Source: Methanohalobium sp046546175
GTDB taxonomy: Archaea > Halobacteriota > Methanosarcinia > Methanosarcinales > Methanosarcinaceae
DNA: 26,762 nucleotides
Assembly (NCBI RefSeq): GCF_046546175.1
Contig: NZ_JBKGYF010000017.1
Span: 1-26,762 of the forward strand
Direction: 5' to 3'
Shown: piece by piece, positions 16,136 through 24,549 of the stretch
Numbering within the stretch: the first letter of the stretch is position 1
How the letters are laid out: every line of letters starts with the position of its first letter
The notes under the pieces: generated by a model
The model's input: only the letters and a program-made list of their open reading frames with translations
The model's database searches: none
What the model was told of the DNA's origin: nothing
Translations under genes and position numbers: made by a program

Positions 16136-16162
16136 ATATTTTTAAATTACATTTAAAAATAT
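16136..16162. repeat. Perfect 12-bp inverted repeat
   Basis: ATATTTTTAAAT is followed after TAC by its exact reverse complement. It may be an operator, or a weak hairpin ending the transcript of the receiver-domain gene 115 bp upstream. High AT content raises the chance of coincidence, but 12 of 12 paired bases with a 3-base spacer is unlikely to be noise. Confidence 0.5.
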
Positions 16163-16419
16163 TATTGAATCATACATCCATCTGGATATTCAGCTTTCCT
16201 GCAAAGCCAATTTTGAATTGTCGTTTTTGATTTTAGAAATAATTTCTATGTTCTAGCTTGTACACAATTTATTTTTTATTAATTTTAAACCGCTATCAAG
16301 GGCCAAATTTTAACTACTACATTTCAAAAAATATGCTCATATGTTGAACACAAATAAAAATATATATTAGAACCAATTTATTTTATGTAGTCCATTATAG
16401 ACCTTTTAGATCCGAAAAA

Positions 16420-16437
16420 TAAAAATATATATAAAAG
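16420..16437 (+). promoter_or_regulatory. Box A (TATA) promoter of the archaellum operon
   Basis: AAAAATATATATAAAAGG, preceded by CCGAAAAAT as a possible BRE, stands about 32 bp before the arlCDE ATG (16469). This predicts transcription start near 16455-16460 and a very short leader, consistent with the weak ribosome site (GTGACTGAG) there. Confidence 0.65.
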
Positions 16438-16468
16438 GTAATACAGTTTTAATTGTGACTGAGAATGT

Positions 16469-17605
16469 ATGGCTGGATTCAAAGATAAATTGAAAAATTT
16501 GGTCCCCGGTAAGGGTAAAAAGGGTTCTGAAGGACAGAACAATTCACCGTTTTCACAGGAACCTCAGAATTTTGGAGATGTTCCTGACCTATCTGAACTC
16601 ACGGATGAACAATCTACTGATGGTCCACCCGCTTTTGGCGATGTACCAGATTTAGAGGAAGGTAGCCCCTTTGACCCAGGCGCCTCATCGGGACAATCCA
16701 GTCAAGTGAACAGTGAACAGGTTGAGAGCAATACACAGAAGATAAAAACAGTGGAATCCAGGCTTTCTAAGGTAGATGCCAATATAACTACTGTTCAGAG
16801 AGAGAGTCAGGAATTAAAAAAGACAGTTGATAAAATCGACCAGAGTGTTGTAGAACTTTTATCACTCTATGAAATCGTCTCCAACCAGGTAAACCCGTTT
16901 GTCGGGGACAATGAAGGCGGAAGTGAATACATAGAACGTTTTGAAAAAAATGAAGAGCGCATAAATGAAATCGGCAATTATGCGACAATGATTAGAAACG
17001 ATCTTGACGCGCTTTACCAAAAATTTGATACTCAGGGCATCAATAAACTCCATTCAAAAATAGATGAACTTTCATCAAAAACAAATGAGTTATTTGAAAA
17101 ATATGATGAGTTGAACGAAAACTTATCCTCCCTGAAACAATACACAGAAAAAATATCAGACCGTGTGGATATACTGGAGAATATCGATTTATCAAATGTG
17201 TATGAACCTTCAGAAAAACAATTTGGAGATATATACCAAGACGAAGAAGAAAATGTAGAAAAATCCTCTATAATCTTGGATTCTATAGGAAATGATCCTA
17301 CTACAGTGATTGCAATTTTAAACTGGATCGAGTACCTTGTTGAACGTGTGGGAAGCAATAACCTCCAGGATGCACTGGAATATTACGTGAACATCGGCTG
17401 GATAAGTGAAGAAGTACTTACTGATATACTAAACTATGCAAAGGGTATGGAACACTATGTTGAAAAAGAGGATTGGGCATTGACTCCTGATGACCATACT
17501 AAATCATTCATGTTTATCGAACGAATGAGTGGTCACAGGATGGATAACAGTCAAGTGGACCATAATATCGATGATGATTTATCCAAAATCAAAAAAGAGG
17601 TCTAA
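16469..17605 (+). CDS. arlCE: Archaellum switch/stator-associated protein ArlC-ArlD/E fusion (FlaC/FlaD/FlaE)
   Basis: ArlC/D/E form the cytosolic ring that links the archaellum motor to the chemotaxis adaptor CheF. In this 378-aa protein the basic N-terminus and a disordered acidic segment (20-80) hold a doubled FGDVPDL motif (35-41 and 56-62). A coiled coil with the FlaC signature follows (about 83-146, VVELLSLYEIVSNQVNPFVG), then a second coiled coil (155-240) and the FlaD/E domain (about 275-358: AILNWIEYLVERVGSNNLQDALEYY..GWIS..). The merged architecture is as in Methanosarcina and relatives. It is first in the arl operon; arlF follows after 5 nt. No archaellin gene precedes it. Confidence 0.88.
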   Translation: MAGFKDKLKNLVPGKGKKGSEGQNNSPFSQEPQNFGDVPDLSELTDEQSTDGPPAFGDVPDLEEGSPFDPGASSGQSSQVNSEQVESNTQKIKTVESRLSKVDANITTVQRESQELKKTVDKIDQSVVELLSLYEIVSNQVNPFVGDNEGGSEYIERFEKNEERINEIGNYATMIRNDLDALYQKFDTQGINKLHSKIDELSSKTNELFEKYDELNENLSSLKQYTEKISDRVDILENIDLSNVYEPSEKQFGDIYQDEEENVEKSSIILDSIGNDPTTVIAILNWIEYLVERVGSNNLQDALEYYVNIGWISEEVLTDILNYAKGMEHYVEKEDWALTPDDHTKSFMFIERMSGHRMDNSQVDHNIDDDLSKIKKEV

Positions 17606-17610
17606 GTTTT

Positions 17611-18045
17611 ATGGGATTTGAAACTGCAGCAGTAGTAGCCATTTTTTTCGTATCCGCTGTAATACTGGGCACAACTGCATATACAGTGGTAAGCGCTTCA
17701 GAAGAAAGAATCAATGAAGCTAAAGACCTAAAACATGATATGCAGGCAAAAAACCTGCAGACCGATATTAACATCATAAATACAACAATTGATAACTCCA
17801 GCAATTCATATGACCTTACTGTTACGGTTTCAAACACTGGAAGTGTTACCCTTGATTCGGAGGAATTAAACGTAATAGTTAACGGAAATATCTGTTCATA
17901 TTCTTATAAATCACCTACAACCTGGACACCGGATGAAACAAAAAATCTGACAATCAATAATATCCCTACAGATCCTAAAGACGAACATCGGGTTAAAGTG
18001 ACAGCAGAAAACGGAATCGCAGATTATGCAACGTACCCTATTTAA
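17611..18045 (+). CDS. arlF: Archaellum stator protein ArlF (FlaF)
   Basis: ArlF is a membrane-anchored protein whose beta-sandwich faces the pseudoperiplasm and binds the S-layer, holding the archaellum stator. One N-terminal helix (residues 5-27, AAVVAIFFVSAVILGTTAYTVV) of pilin type is followed by a charged helix and a beta-rich domain (about 50-144, YDLTVTVSNTGSVTLDSEELNVIVNG). The 144 aa are normal. GAGGT 8 nt before the ATG is a good ribosome site. arlG follows after 24 nt. Confidence 0.88.
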   Translation: MGFETAAVVAIFFVSAVILGTTAYTVVSASEERINEAKDLKHDMQAKNLQTDINIINTTIDNSSNSYDLTVTVSNTGSVTLDSEELNVIVNGNICSYSYKSPTTWTPDETKNLTINNIPTDPKDEHRVKVTAENGIADYATYPI

Positions 18046-18069
18046 AATTTACAAAAAACGGTGACTTAA

Positions 18070-18570
18070 ATGCAAGATGAAACATCCGCGTTACATTTAT
18101 TTTTAAATGATGAAAACGGGGACACTGCTGTAACACATATGATATTTTTCATAGCAGCTGTTATTATAGCTGTGGGTGTTGTCGGTGCACTGTCAACAAA
18201 TGTCCAGTCCATAATGGGTGCCACATCCGAAAATAGTGAAGTAGTATCTGACCAGTTAAAAACCGATATCACAATTATAAGTGACCCTGAAGTTATTCCT
18301 TATAACACTACATCTGATTATTATACGTTTTACGCTAAAAACACCGGTAAATCCGATATTGCACCTGAATATGTGGATGTTATTCTGGACGGGGAGTATA
18401 TACAGGGTAAAAACCTGAACATGAGTTTACAGGATAGTCCAGGTGTATGGAAGCCATCAGGTGTGATTATTATTAATGTGACTACCGGTGATCCACTTGA
18501 CCCTGGAGACCACAGATTAAAAATTACTACTGACAACGGGATTTCTGATACGATAGATTTTAAAACCTGA
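18070..18570 (+). CDS. arlG: Archaellum stator protein ArlG (FlaG)
   Basis: This is the partner of ArlF; ArlG forms filaments capped by ArlF and ties the motor to the S-layer. Residues 1-22 are a polar cytoplasmic lead, then AVTHMIFFIAAVIIAVGVVGAL (20-41) is the characteristic ArlG membrane helix, followed by a beta-sandwich (about 66-166, with NTGKSDIAPEYVDVILDG). The ribosome site GGTGA is at about 18060. The C-terminal phrase DNGISDTIDFKT echoes ENGIADYATYPI at the end of ArlF, showing the two are homologous. arlH follows 9 nt later. Confidence 0.88.
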   Translation: MQDETSALHLFLNDENGDTAVTHMIFFIAAVIIAVGVVGALSTNVQSIMGATSENSEVVSDQLKTDITIISDPEVIPYNTTSDYYTFYAKNTGKSDIAPEYVDVILDGEYIQGKNLNMSLQDSPGVWKPSGVIIINVTTGDPLDPGDHRLKITTDNGISDTIDFKT

Positions 18571-18579
18571 GGATATAAA

Positions 18580-19275
18580 ATGGTAAACCTTCATTCTTTC
18601 CGGATTTCAAGGGATAATTTTAATGAGAAGCTGGGTAGTGGATTTCCTGAGGATTCCCTTGTATTGATTGAAGGGTATAGTGGGTCAGGGAAAAGTATAA
18701 TCTCCCAGAGAATCGCCTACGGGTTAATCGAGAACGAAACAAGTGTGACCTATATATCTACCCAGATGACAACCAAGGGCTTCATCAACCAGATGTATTC
18801 CCTTGATTATCAGATATCAACACATCTTTTAAACGGCAATCTGCTCTATATTCCGGTAATACCGCTGGTAAAAAACACAAGACAAAACATGGATTTTATT
18901 CAAAGGCTTATTAATGCTGAAGACCTGTTTGAAAAGGATGTGATAATTGTTGATACGATATCTTCTTTGATTAAAAACAGTGTCAATAGTGAGAAATGTT
19001 TTGACCTTGTCTCGTTTTTCAAAAAACTCAACGGACTGAACAAGACGATTATCATGACAATCGAGCCCGACAGTCTGGATGATGAAATCTTCACCATGCT
19101 CCGCTCATCTTCAGACATCAATTTATCCCTTAATGTAAAACAGATGTCAAACCAGGTTAGAAGGACATTGATTGTTAATAAATTTATAGGTGCACAGGGA
19201 CCTATAGGAGATATTATAGGTATCAGGATAGAACCAAGGGTAGGACTTGTTGTAGAAATTGCGGCTGTTTCCTGA
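18580..19275 (+). CDS. arlH: Archaellum regulatory ATPase ArlH (FlaH), KaiC-like
   Basis: This RecA/KaiC-fold protein binds ATP and sits on the motor ATPase ArlI inside the ArlC/D/E ring. Walker A is EGYSGSGKS with Lys38 and Ser39; Walker B is VIIVDT with Asp125. Length of 231 aa is typical. The ribosome site TGAGGAT overlaps the arlG stop. ArlH autophosphorylation and its interplay with ArlI are known from Sulfolobus and Methanocaldococcus. The degenerate KaiC-like/receiver protein encoded upstream of the operon could compete for or modulate this position. Confidence 0.9.
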   Translation: MVNLHSFRISRDNFNEKLGSGFPEDSLVLIEGYSGSGKSIISQRIAYGLIENETSVTYISTQMTTKGFINQMYSLDYQISTHLLNGNLLYIPVIPLVKNTRQNMDFIQRLINAEDLFEKDVIIVDTISSLIKNSVNSEKCFDLVSFFKKLNGLNKTIIMTIEPDSLDDEIFTMLRSSSDINLSLNVKQMSNQVRRTLIVNKFIGAQGPIGDIIGIRIEPRVGLVVEIAAVS

Positions 19276-19310
19276 TATCATCTTTTAAAAAACGGTTATG
19301 AGGTAATAAA

Positions 19311-20972
19311 GTGGCAGAAATTGATCCTGAATTTAAAAAATCGCTGCAGAGAAACCCTCACCTTGCTGAGTATATCAAAAAATTCCAGAAAAAAACAGGC
19401 AGCATTCCAGAATTCAGGGTAAATCTGGATAGGGATATATCTGTGGAAAATGTCAATATCATTCTGCCTGTTGGAGACCCGGTGTTTATCCATCTTTATG
19501 GAACTCCTCAAATGGGTCAGGCTCGGTATTATGCTATAGAACCGACCCTGTCATCCAGTGAAAATAAAAAATATGAAGCTGTGATGAATTCCATACTTGA
19601 AAAATCCGCAAAAAAACCTGTTCCTGAGTCTGAAAGTGAACTCAAAGACCTCATAATAGAACTAATGAACGAATCAGTAGATGTAGGTTCAGGCGGTGAA
19701 CTCCCGGAAGAAAAAGGAAAACTTGGTGTTCTGTATAAACTGCTACCAACTACTGAAAATATACCCCTGGACCAGACCGAGTACAACAAACTCCTATACC
19801 ATATTGAAAGGAATGTCATAGGTTCCGGACCTCTAGAACCCGTTGTAAGAGACCCCTATCTGGAAGATATCCACAGTATTGGTATAAATGGTGTATACAT
19901 AGTTCATAAAATTCTGGACATGATTAAAACAAACATTAATTTTGAGGACGAAGCAAGGCTTGATGACTGGTTCAGAAGTATGAGTGAGCGTATTGGAAGA
20001 CCTGTAAATGATGCCAGCCCTATATCAGATGGTGCCCTTCCTGACGGGTCACGTATCAACATGATATATAGTACCGATATAAGTTTGAAGGGCAGCAGCT
20101 TTACCATGCGTAAATTCAATGATACCCCGCTTAGTATCATCCAGTTAATTAACTTCGGTTCTGTGAATACCGAAATGGCGGCATATATATGGATGTGCCT
20201 TGAAAACGGGATGAGTATATTCTTTAGCGGTGAAACTGCTAGTGGTAAAACAACAATGCTTAACGCCTGTCTGGCTTTTATAAACCCGTGGTCAAAAGTG
20301 TATTCTGCAGAAGATACCTCAGAAGTCCAGCCTCCACAGGATGTATGGCAGCAATTGCTCACCCGTGAAGAAGGGCCTGAAGAATCGCGTGTTGAACTCT
20401 ATACATTGTTGAAAGCGGCATTAAGATCTAGGCCTGATTTTATAATTGTTGGTGAGATTCGTGGTGTTGAAGGTTCGGTAGCATTCCAGGCAATGCAGAC
20501 GGGTCACCCTGTTATATCAACGTTCCATGCTGCATCTGTAAAAAAATTGATTCAAAGACTGACCGGCCATCCGATAAATGTACCCATTACGTTTATTGAC
20601 AACCTGAATGTAACAATGATTCTTCAGGCAGTATACAGGAAAGGTAAGGTTCTGAGGAGATGTCTTTCTATCGAAGAAATCGAAGGTTACTCGGACGAAT
20701 CAGGGGGAGTCGTTACAAGAGGTGTATTTGAATGGGATCCAGAGGATGATATCCACCATTTCCGCGGGTTGAACAACAGTTTCATTCTTGAGAGTAAAAT
20801 TGCTTCCATCTTGGGGTATGAGGATAAACGAAGGGTATATGACGATTTATTTTTGCGTGCAAGGATTCTGCAAGAACTGCAAAATAGAGGTATAGAAGGT
20901 TATTTTGAGGTTTATGATATTATAAATAAATTCTATAAGTACGGACTTGAAGGACTGCCATTTAGTGTTTAA
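19311..20972 (+). CDS. arlI: Archaellum motor ATPase ArlI (FlaI)
   Basis: This type II/IV secretion superfamily hexameric ATPase powers assembly and rotation of the archaellum. Walker A is SGETASGKTT (Lys313), the Asp box follows at VYSAEDTSEVQ, Walker B is FIIVGEIRGVEG, and the His box lies in GHPVISTFHAAS. The N-terminal domain (1-200) contains NVIGSGPLEPVVRDPYLEDI, as in all GspE-like archaeal ATPases. The start is GTG 19311, set by GAGGTAATAAA just upstream. The 553 aa are standard, and arlJ follows after 17 nt. Confidence 0.95.
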   Translation: MAEIDPEFKKSLQRNPHLAEYIKKFQKKTGSIPEFRVNLDRDISVENVNIILPVGDPVFIHLYGTPQMGQARYYAIEPTLSSSENKKYEAVMNSILEKSAKKPVPESESELKDLIIELMNESVDVGSGGELPEEKGKLGVLYKLLPTTENIPLDQTEYNKLLYHIERNVIGSGPLEPVVRDPYLEDIHSIGINGVYIVHKILDMIKTNINFEDEARLDDWFRSMSERIGRPVNDASPISDGALPDGSRINMIYSTDISLKGSSFTMRKFNDTPLSIIQLINFGSVNTEMAAYIWMCLENGMSIFFSGETASGKTTMLNACLAFINPWSKVYSAEDTSEVQPPQDVWQQLLTREEGPEESRVELYTLLKAALRSRPDFIIVGEIRGVEGSVAFQAMQTGHPVISTFHAASVKKLIQRLTGHPINVPITFIDNLNVTMILQAVYRKGKVLRRCLSIEEIEGYSDESGGVVTRGVFEWDPEDDIHHFRGLNNSFILESKIASILGYEDKRRVYDDLFLRARILQELQNRGIEGYFEVYDIINKFYKYGLEGLPFSV

Positions 20973-20989
20973 ATGAGGGAGACGTGTAG

Positions 20990-22642
20990 ATGGATTACGG
21001 TAATATGCTTCAAAGAACCGGTATGGAGCCGGCGAGTTACATTAAAAAATTTGCGGTCCCCCTTGTACTTTTTGGTGTATTAGCTCCTGTTTTTATTTAT
21101 GTAGTTTTACCATGGCTATTTACCGGTCCATCGATAGCTATCCTGGTTATAATCCCGATTATATGTACGGCATTTGCATTCTCCTACCCCATTTATATTG
21201 TAAACAACCAAAAAACGCGCATAAACAACAATATGCATTACTATATAACCCAGATGGGCGCGGTTGCAACTGCAAATACTCCCAGGATAGATATTATACG
21301 GATCGTGTCAAAAAACGAAGATTTCATGGATCTTGCAGAAGAGAACCGAAAAATCTACAACCTTGTAACTGTATGGAACCTGAACCTCGGTGACGCCTGT
21401 AAATTCCTATCAAAAAGAACACCATCGATTATATTCGAGGACTTTCTGGATAGATTCGCACATGCACTGCATTCCGGAGAAGATGTCAATGAGTTTCTCT
21501 CGACTGAACAGAATGTCGTCATGAACGAATACGAATCTATGTATTATAGTTCTTTATACATGATAGATGTTATCAAGGAACTTTTTGTATCGCTTGTAAT
21601 TTCCCTTATATTTTTGGCATCATTTGCTGTTATAACACCCATTCTAACAGGTATGAATGCTGTAATGCTGATGGGTGTAGTAGTTCTGGTATTTGTTGTT
21701 ACAGATGTTTTTGTATTGCTGTTTACAAAGAATGTGGTTCCAAAAGATCCTTTATGGCAGCAGAAACAATCTTATACCGAAGATATAACTAAAATTTACA
21801 GGACTATTCCGATTTCCATTGCCGGGTGTCTTTTTTTAACAATTATTATCTTATTATATGATGGTCTTCCAATGCCGATTTCTATTGCTCTTGCTTTAAC
21901 TCCGCTTATTTATACAGGTTATACGACCAAAAAAATTGAAGTAACCATCCAGAGAAAAGATGAAAATTTCCCGGCATTCATACGATCACTTGGAAGTTCT
22001 GCAGGTGCAAAGGGTAACATGGTTGATGACGCATTAAAATCCCTGCGCCTACATGACTTCGGACCACTTACTGATGATGTTAATGAACTCTATAAAAGAC
22101 TGGTTTTAAGGATTAGCAAGGTCAAGTCATGGTACTGGTTCGCTGCCAGTACAGGAAGCAACCTTGTACAGCATTTCTGTTCCATGTTCGTTGAAGCTAC
22201 AAATCTGGGTGGTAAACCAGGTGTTATTGGAAATATCATTGCAACCAATTTCCATCGGATGATTACCCTCCGGAAAAAACGTTACCAGACTGCATCCAGT
22301 TTTGTTGGTGTATTGTATGGTCTAACTGCTGGGGTAGCGTTCACTTTGAACATATCAATTGGAGTTGTAAAAATTATGCAGGATATGTTCCATGGAATTG
22401 ATATGCCCTCAAACATGTCCATGAGCACGATTTTACACACAAACATCGGTGACATCGGTGTACTTTCAATACTGGTTATGGTTATTATGGTTGCACATTC
22501 ACTGATGTCTGCAATGTTGATTAGAGTTATTGACGGCGGGAGTTTTCTTAGGGGTGCAACGGATTTTGTGATAATGGTATGGATATCTGGAATTGTGGCA
22601 GTAATTACTGATTATGGTGTGGATGCACTGCTAAATTTCTGA
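20990..22642 (+). CDS. arlJ: Archaellum membrane platform protein ArlJ (FlaJ)
   Basis: This polytopic protein anchors ArlI and the filament base in the membrane. Hydrophobic segments are seen near residues 25-45, 47-67, 195-220, 225-245, 270-310, 430-455, 480-505 and 520-545. A cytosolic T2SF-like domain lies at about 75-190 and a second at 320-425 (ENFPAFIRSLGSSAGAKGNMVDDALKSL). The ribosome site GAGGGAG lies within 15 nt of the ATG. Length of 550 aa is normal. It is the last gene of the operon; no prepilin peptidase (ArlK/PibD) follows. The next gene converges from the other strand after 13 bp. Confidence 0.93.
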   Translation: MDYGNMLQRTGMEPASYIKKFAVPLVLFGVLAPVFIYVVLPWLFTGPSIAILVIIPIICTAFAFSYPIYIVNNQKTRINNNMHYYITQMGAVATANTPRIDIIRIVSKNEDFMDLAEENRKIYNLVTVWNLNLGDACKFLSKRTPSIIFEDFLDRFAHALHSGEDVNEFLSTEQNVVMNEYESMYYSSLYMIDVIKELFVSLVISLIFLASFAVITPILTGMNAVMLMGVVVLVFVVTDVFVLLFTKNVVPKDPLWQQKQSYTEDITKIYRTIPISIAGCLFLTIIILLYDGLPMPISIALALTPLIYTGYTTKKIEVTIQRKDENFPAFIRSLGSSAGAKGNMVDDALKSLRLHDFGPLTDDVNELYKRLVLRISKVKSWYWFAASTGSNLVQHFCSMFVEATNLGGKPGVIGNIIATNFHRMITLRKKRYQTASSFVGVLYGLTAGVAFTLNISIGVVKIMQDMFHGIDMPSNMSMSTILHTNIGDIGVLSILVMVIMVAHSLMSAMLIRVIDGGSFLRGATDFVIMVWISGIVAVITDYGVDALLNF

Positions 22643-22655
22643 ATATGAAATATAA

Positions 22656-23666
22656 TTATTCAGATTCAAGTTCTAACTGACTTTTAATGTAATCTATTAC
22701 CCCATCACCCAGTTCCCGTGTAGTAGCAGTTCCTCCCAAGTCGGGTGTTTTTATCCCCTGGTTCAGTGTGTAATTAACTCCCATCTCTACAAGAAAAGCT
22801 TCTTTACTGTATCCGTACCATTGGAGCATCATCTTCACACTCAGGATAGCTGCAACCGGATTCGCTATACCCTCACCTGCTATATCGGGAGCACTACCAT
22901 GTACAGGTTCGAAAAATGCGTGTTTATCCCCTATATTGGCACTTGGCATTAGACCCAGACCCCCTACATGAGCCGCTGACATGTCGCTGAGAATATCACC
23001 AAAAAGATTGGTTGTTACAACTACATCGTATCTCTCAGGATATGTCATCAGGTAATACGCCATCGCATCAACCAGTGTATCATTGTAATCAACATCTTCG
23101 GGTTCAGCGGTCTGCTGGCATACATCCAGAAACAGTTTATCGGATTTCATGACATTGGACTTGTGGACTATGGTGACATCATTATGGCGCATCTTTGCAA
23201 GTTTACAGGCGTATTCAGCTATTCGTTTTGAGCCTTTACGGGTCACAACTCTGGTGGTGTAGGCGACATCTTCATGAATTTCTTCAATTCCTGAATACAG
23301 ACCCTCTGTATTTTCCCTTACAATTACATAGTTGAAATCGCTTCTACCGGTAACACCTGTAATCCCTGCTAGTGGTTTCACAGGACGGATGTTTGCGTAC
23401 ATATCCAGTTCTTTTCGGATTGTAAGCAGTACACTTTTATATTCAGGGTCAGGAGGTGTAGTAATTGCTCCAAAAAGTATGCAGTCACAATTTTTGAGTA
23501 TATCAAGGTCTTCATCTGTTATCGCGTTACCTGTTCTCTCCCATTTACCGTATCCGAGTTCGACAGGTACCTTTTCTATAGGAAGTGAAAGAGCATCAAG
23601 TACTTTTACAGCTTCAGATATTACTTCACTGCCTATTCCGTCGCCTTCAACCACTGCAAGTTTCAT
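22656..23666 (-). CDS. aksF: Isopropylmalate/homoisocitrate dehydrogenase family enzyme, probably AksF
   Basis: This is an NAD-dependent decarboxylating dehydrogenase of the LeuB/Icd family: GDGIGSE (9-15), YANIRPVKP, VRENTEGLYSG, the catalytic Lys/Asn of HKSNVMK, TTNLFGDILSD and FEPVHGSAPDIAG. Two archaeal members exist, LeuB and AksF (homoisocitrate dehydrogenase of coenzyme B synthesis). The segment LFGAITTPPDPEYKSVLLTIRK resembles Methanocaldococcus AksF (GAITSP..YKSPIITLRK) more than its LeuB (GAAGET...VIVKLRH), as I recall them, and the nearby small dehydratase subunit has the homoaconitase loop. LeuB remains possible. The 336 aa are full length. It starts 11 nt after the hypothetical upstream gene in the same operon. 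Confidence 0.85.
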   Translation of the reverse strand: MKLAVVEGDGIGSEVISEAVKVLDALSLPIEKVPVELGYGKWERTGNAITDEDLDILKNCDCILFGAITTPPDPEYKSVLLTIRKELDMYANIRPVKPLAGITGVTGRSDFNYVIVRENTEGLYSGIEEIHEDVAYTTRVVTRKGSKRIAEYACKLAKMRHNDVTIVHKSNVMKSDKLFLDVCQQTAEPEDVDYNDTLVDAMAYYLMTYPERYDVVVTTNLFGDILSDMSAAHVGGLGLMPSANIGDKHAFFEPVHGSAPDIAGEGIANPVAAILSVKMMLQWYGYSKEAFLVEMGVNYTLNQGIKTPDLGGTATTRELGDGVIDYIKSQLELESE

Positions 23667-23677
23667 ATTTTGAACTC

Positions 23678-24532
23678 TTAATCTTTGTTTTTTATATATT
23701 CTATAAGGTTTTTAACCGCTTCTGCCACATCGAATTCTGATGCACCCCAGTGCACCACTACACCATCCACACCGTTAATTTCTGTCAGTCCAGATTTCTC
23801 AGACCGACAGCATCTGGTTAAAAAAGGTTTTGTGGGTGTAAATACATCGGAATTGAACGGACAGATATTAATCTGTGAATATTGAAGATGTGGAAACCTT
23901 GATTCAAAAATAGTTTTTGAAATTTCACAACCCACCAGAAGTGGATTGTTCTGTGTAATATTATCAGAATCCAGATATTTGCCTTTCAGTCCTGACACAG
24001 TACACGGGAATACTGTATTTTCACCTTCGAATTGCCTGAGGTCGATTAAATTTTTACAGAATTTTACTGTGAAATCGCCGAATAATTCACTTTCATCGAG
24101 CTTGTCGATGATGTAGGAGAGCCATGAAGGTTCTGGTGGAATTACATCCACGACTTCGATTTCCAGTATCTGTGACGGATCCGGTTCATGTACAAAGGTT
24201 AGATGGTTGTCTATCCCTGTAAATATCACAGTGTTTATCCCATTTTTGCAGAGTTTTGCTGCAGTCTCGATCAAAAGAGTGCGGTTTTTAATATTAAGCT
24301 TTTTATCGTATTCGATTATCTGGTTTTCTGATGCGAGTTTTTCTAATGATTCTAATTTCCTGAACAATCCCTCTCCGCTTTTTTGTACATGGTACAGGGA
24401 AAATTGTTTACCGGCTTCTTTTTGCTGTTCTACGATAAGATATTCAGTCAGGAAGTATATGGTATCATATTCAGTGTCTTCTGGTGGGATATCGGTTATA
24501 CCCACATATTTGTATTCATCAGGAAATATCAT
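23678..24532 (-). CDS. Conserved-looking hypothetical protein between aksE and aksF
   Basis: I do not recognise a characterised family. The 284-aa protein is acidic and soluble, without membrane segments. It has a beta-rich start (MIFPDEYKYVGITDIPPEDTEYDTIYFLTEYLI), a central stretch with NTVIFTGIDNHLTFVHEPDPSQ, and a C-terminal part with several cysteines (FPCTVSG, VGCEIS, NICPFN, LTRCCRSE) and a closing helix EFDVAEAVKNLIEYIKNK. AAGGAACAG precedes the ATG. It sits 17 nt after aksE and 11 nt before aksF, so it is made from the same message as two coenzyme B enzymes, and a role in that pathway or in its regulation is a fair inference. Confidence 0.7.
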   Translation of the reverse strand: MIFPDEYKYVGITDIPPEDTEYDTIYFLTEYLIVEQQKEAGKQFSLYHVQKSGEGLFRKLESLEKLASENQIIEYDKKLNIKNRTLLIETAAKLCKNGINTVIFTGIDNHLTFVHEPDPSQILEIEVVDVIPPEPSWLSYIIDKLDESELFGDFTVKFCKNLIDLRQFEGENTVFPCTVSGLKGKYLDSDNITQNNPLLVGCEISKTIFESRFPHLQYSQINICPFNSDVFTPTKPFLTRCCRSEKSGLTEINGVDGVVVHWGASEFDVAEAVKNLIEYIKNKD

Positions 24533-24549
24533 GATGGGTACTGTTCCTT

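Larger units (their letters stand above)
16022..16468. promoter_or_regulatory. 447-bp AT-rich regulatory gap before the archaellum operon
   Basis: No coding sequence is visible on either strand. Marked elements: a perfect 12-bp inverted repeat ATATTTTTAAAT/ATTTAAAAATAT at 16136-16147 and 16151-16162; a 15-bp palindrome TAGAAATAATTTCTA at 16234-16248; and a 16-base direct repeat AAATAAAAATATATAT at 16352-16367 and 16417-16432, exactly 65 bp apart. The second copy is the core of a strong box A (AAAAATATATATAAAAGG, 16420-16437) about 35-40 bp before arlCDE. The first copy could be an upstream promoter. Confidence 0.6.

Noticed and set aside
16022..16468. A small gene or stable RNA in the large gap before the archaellum operon
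   Set aside because: No frame with sensible codon use or ribosome site and no GC-rich structured segment, which would stand out in this AT-rich genome.
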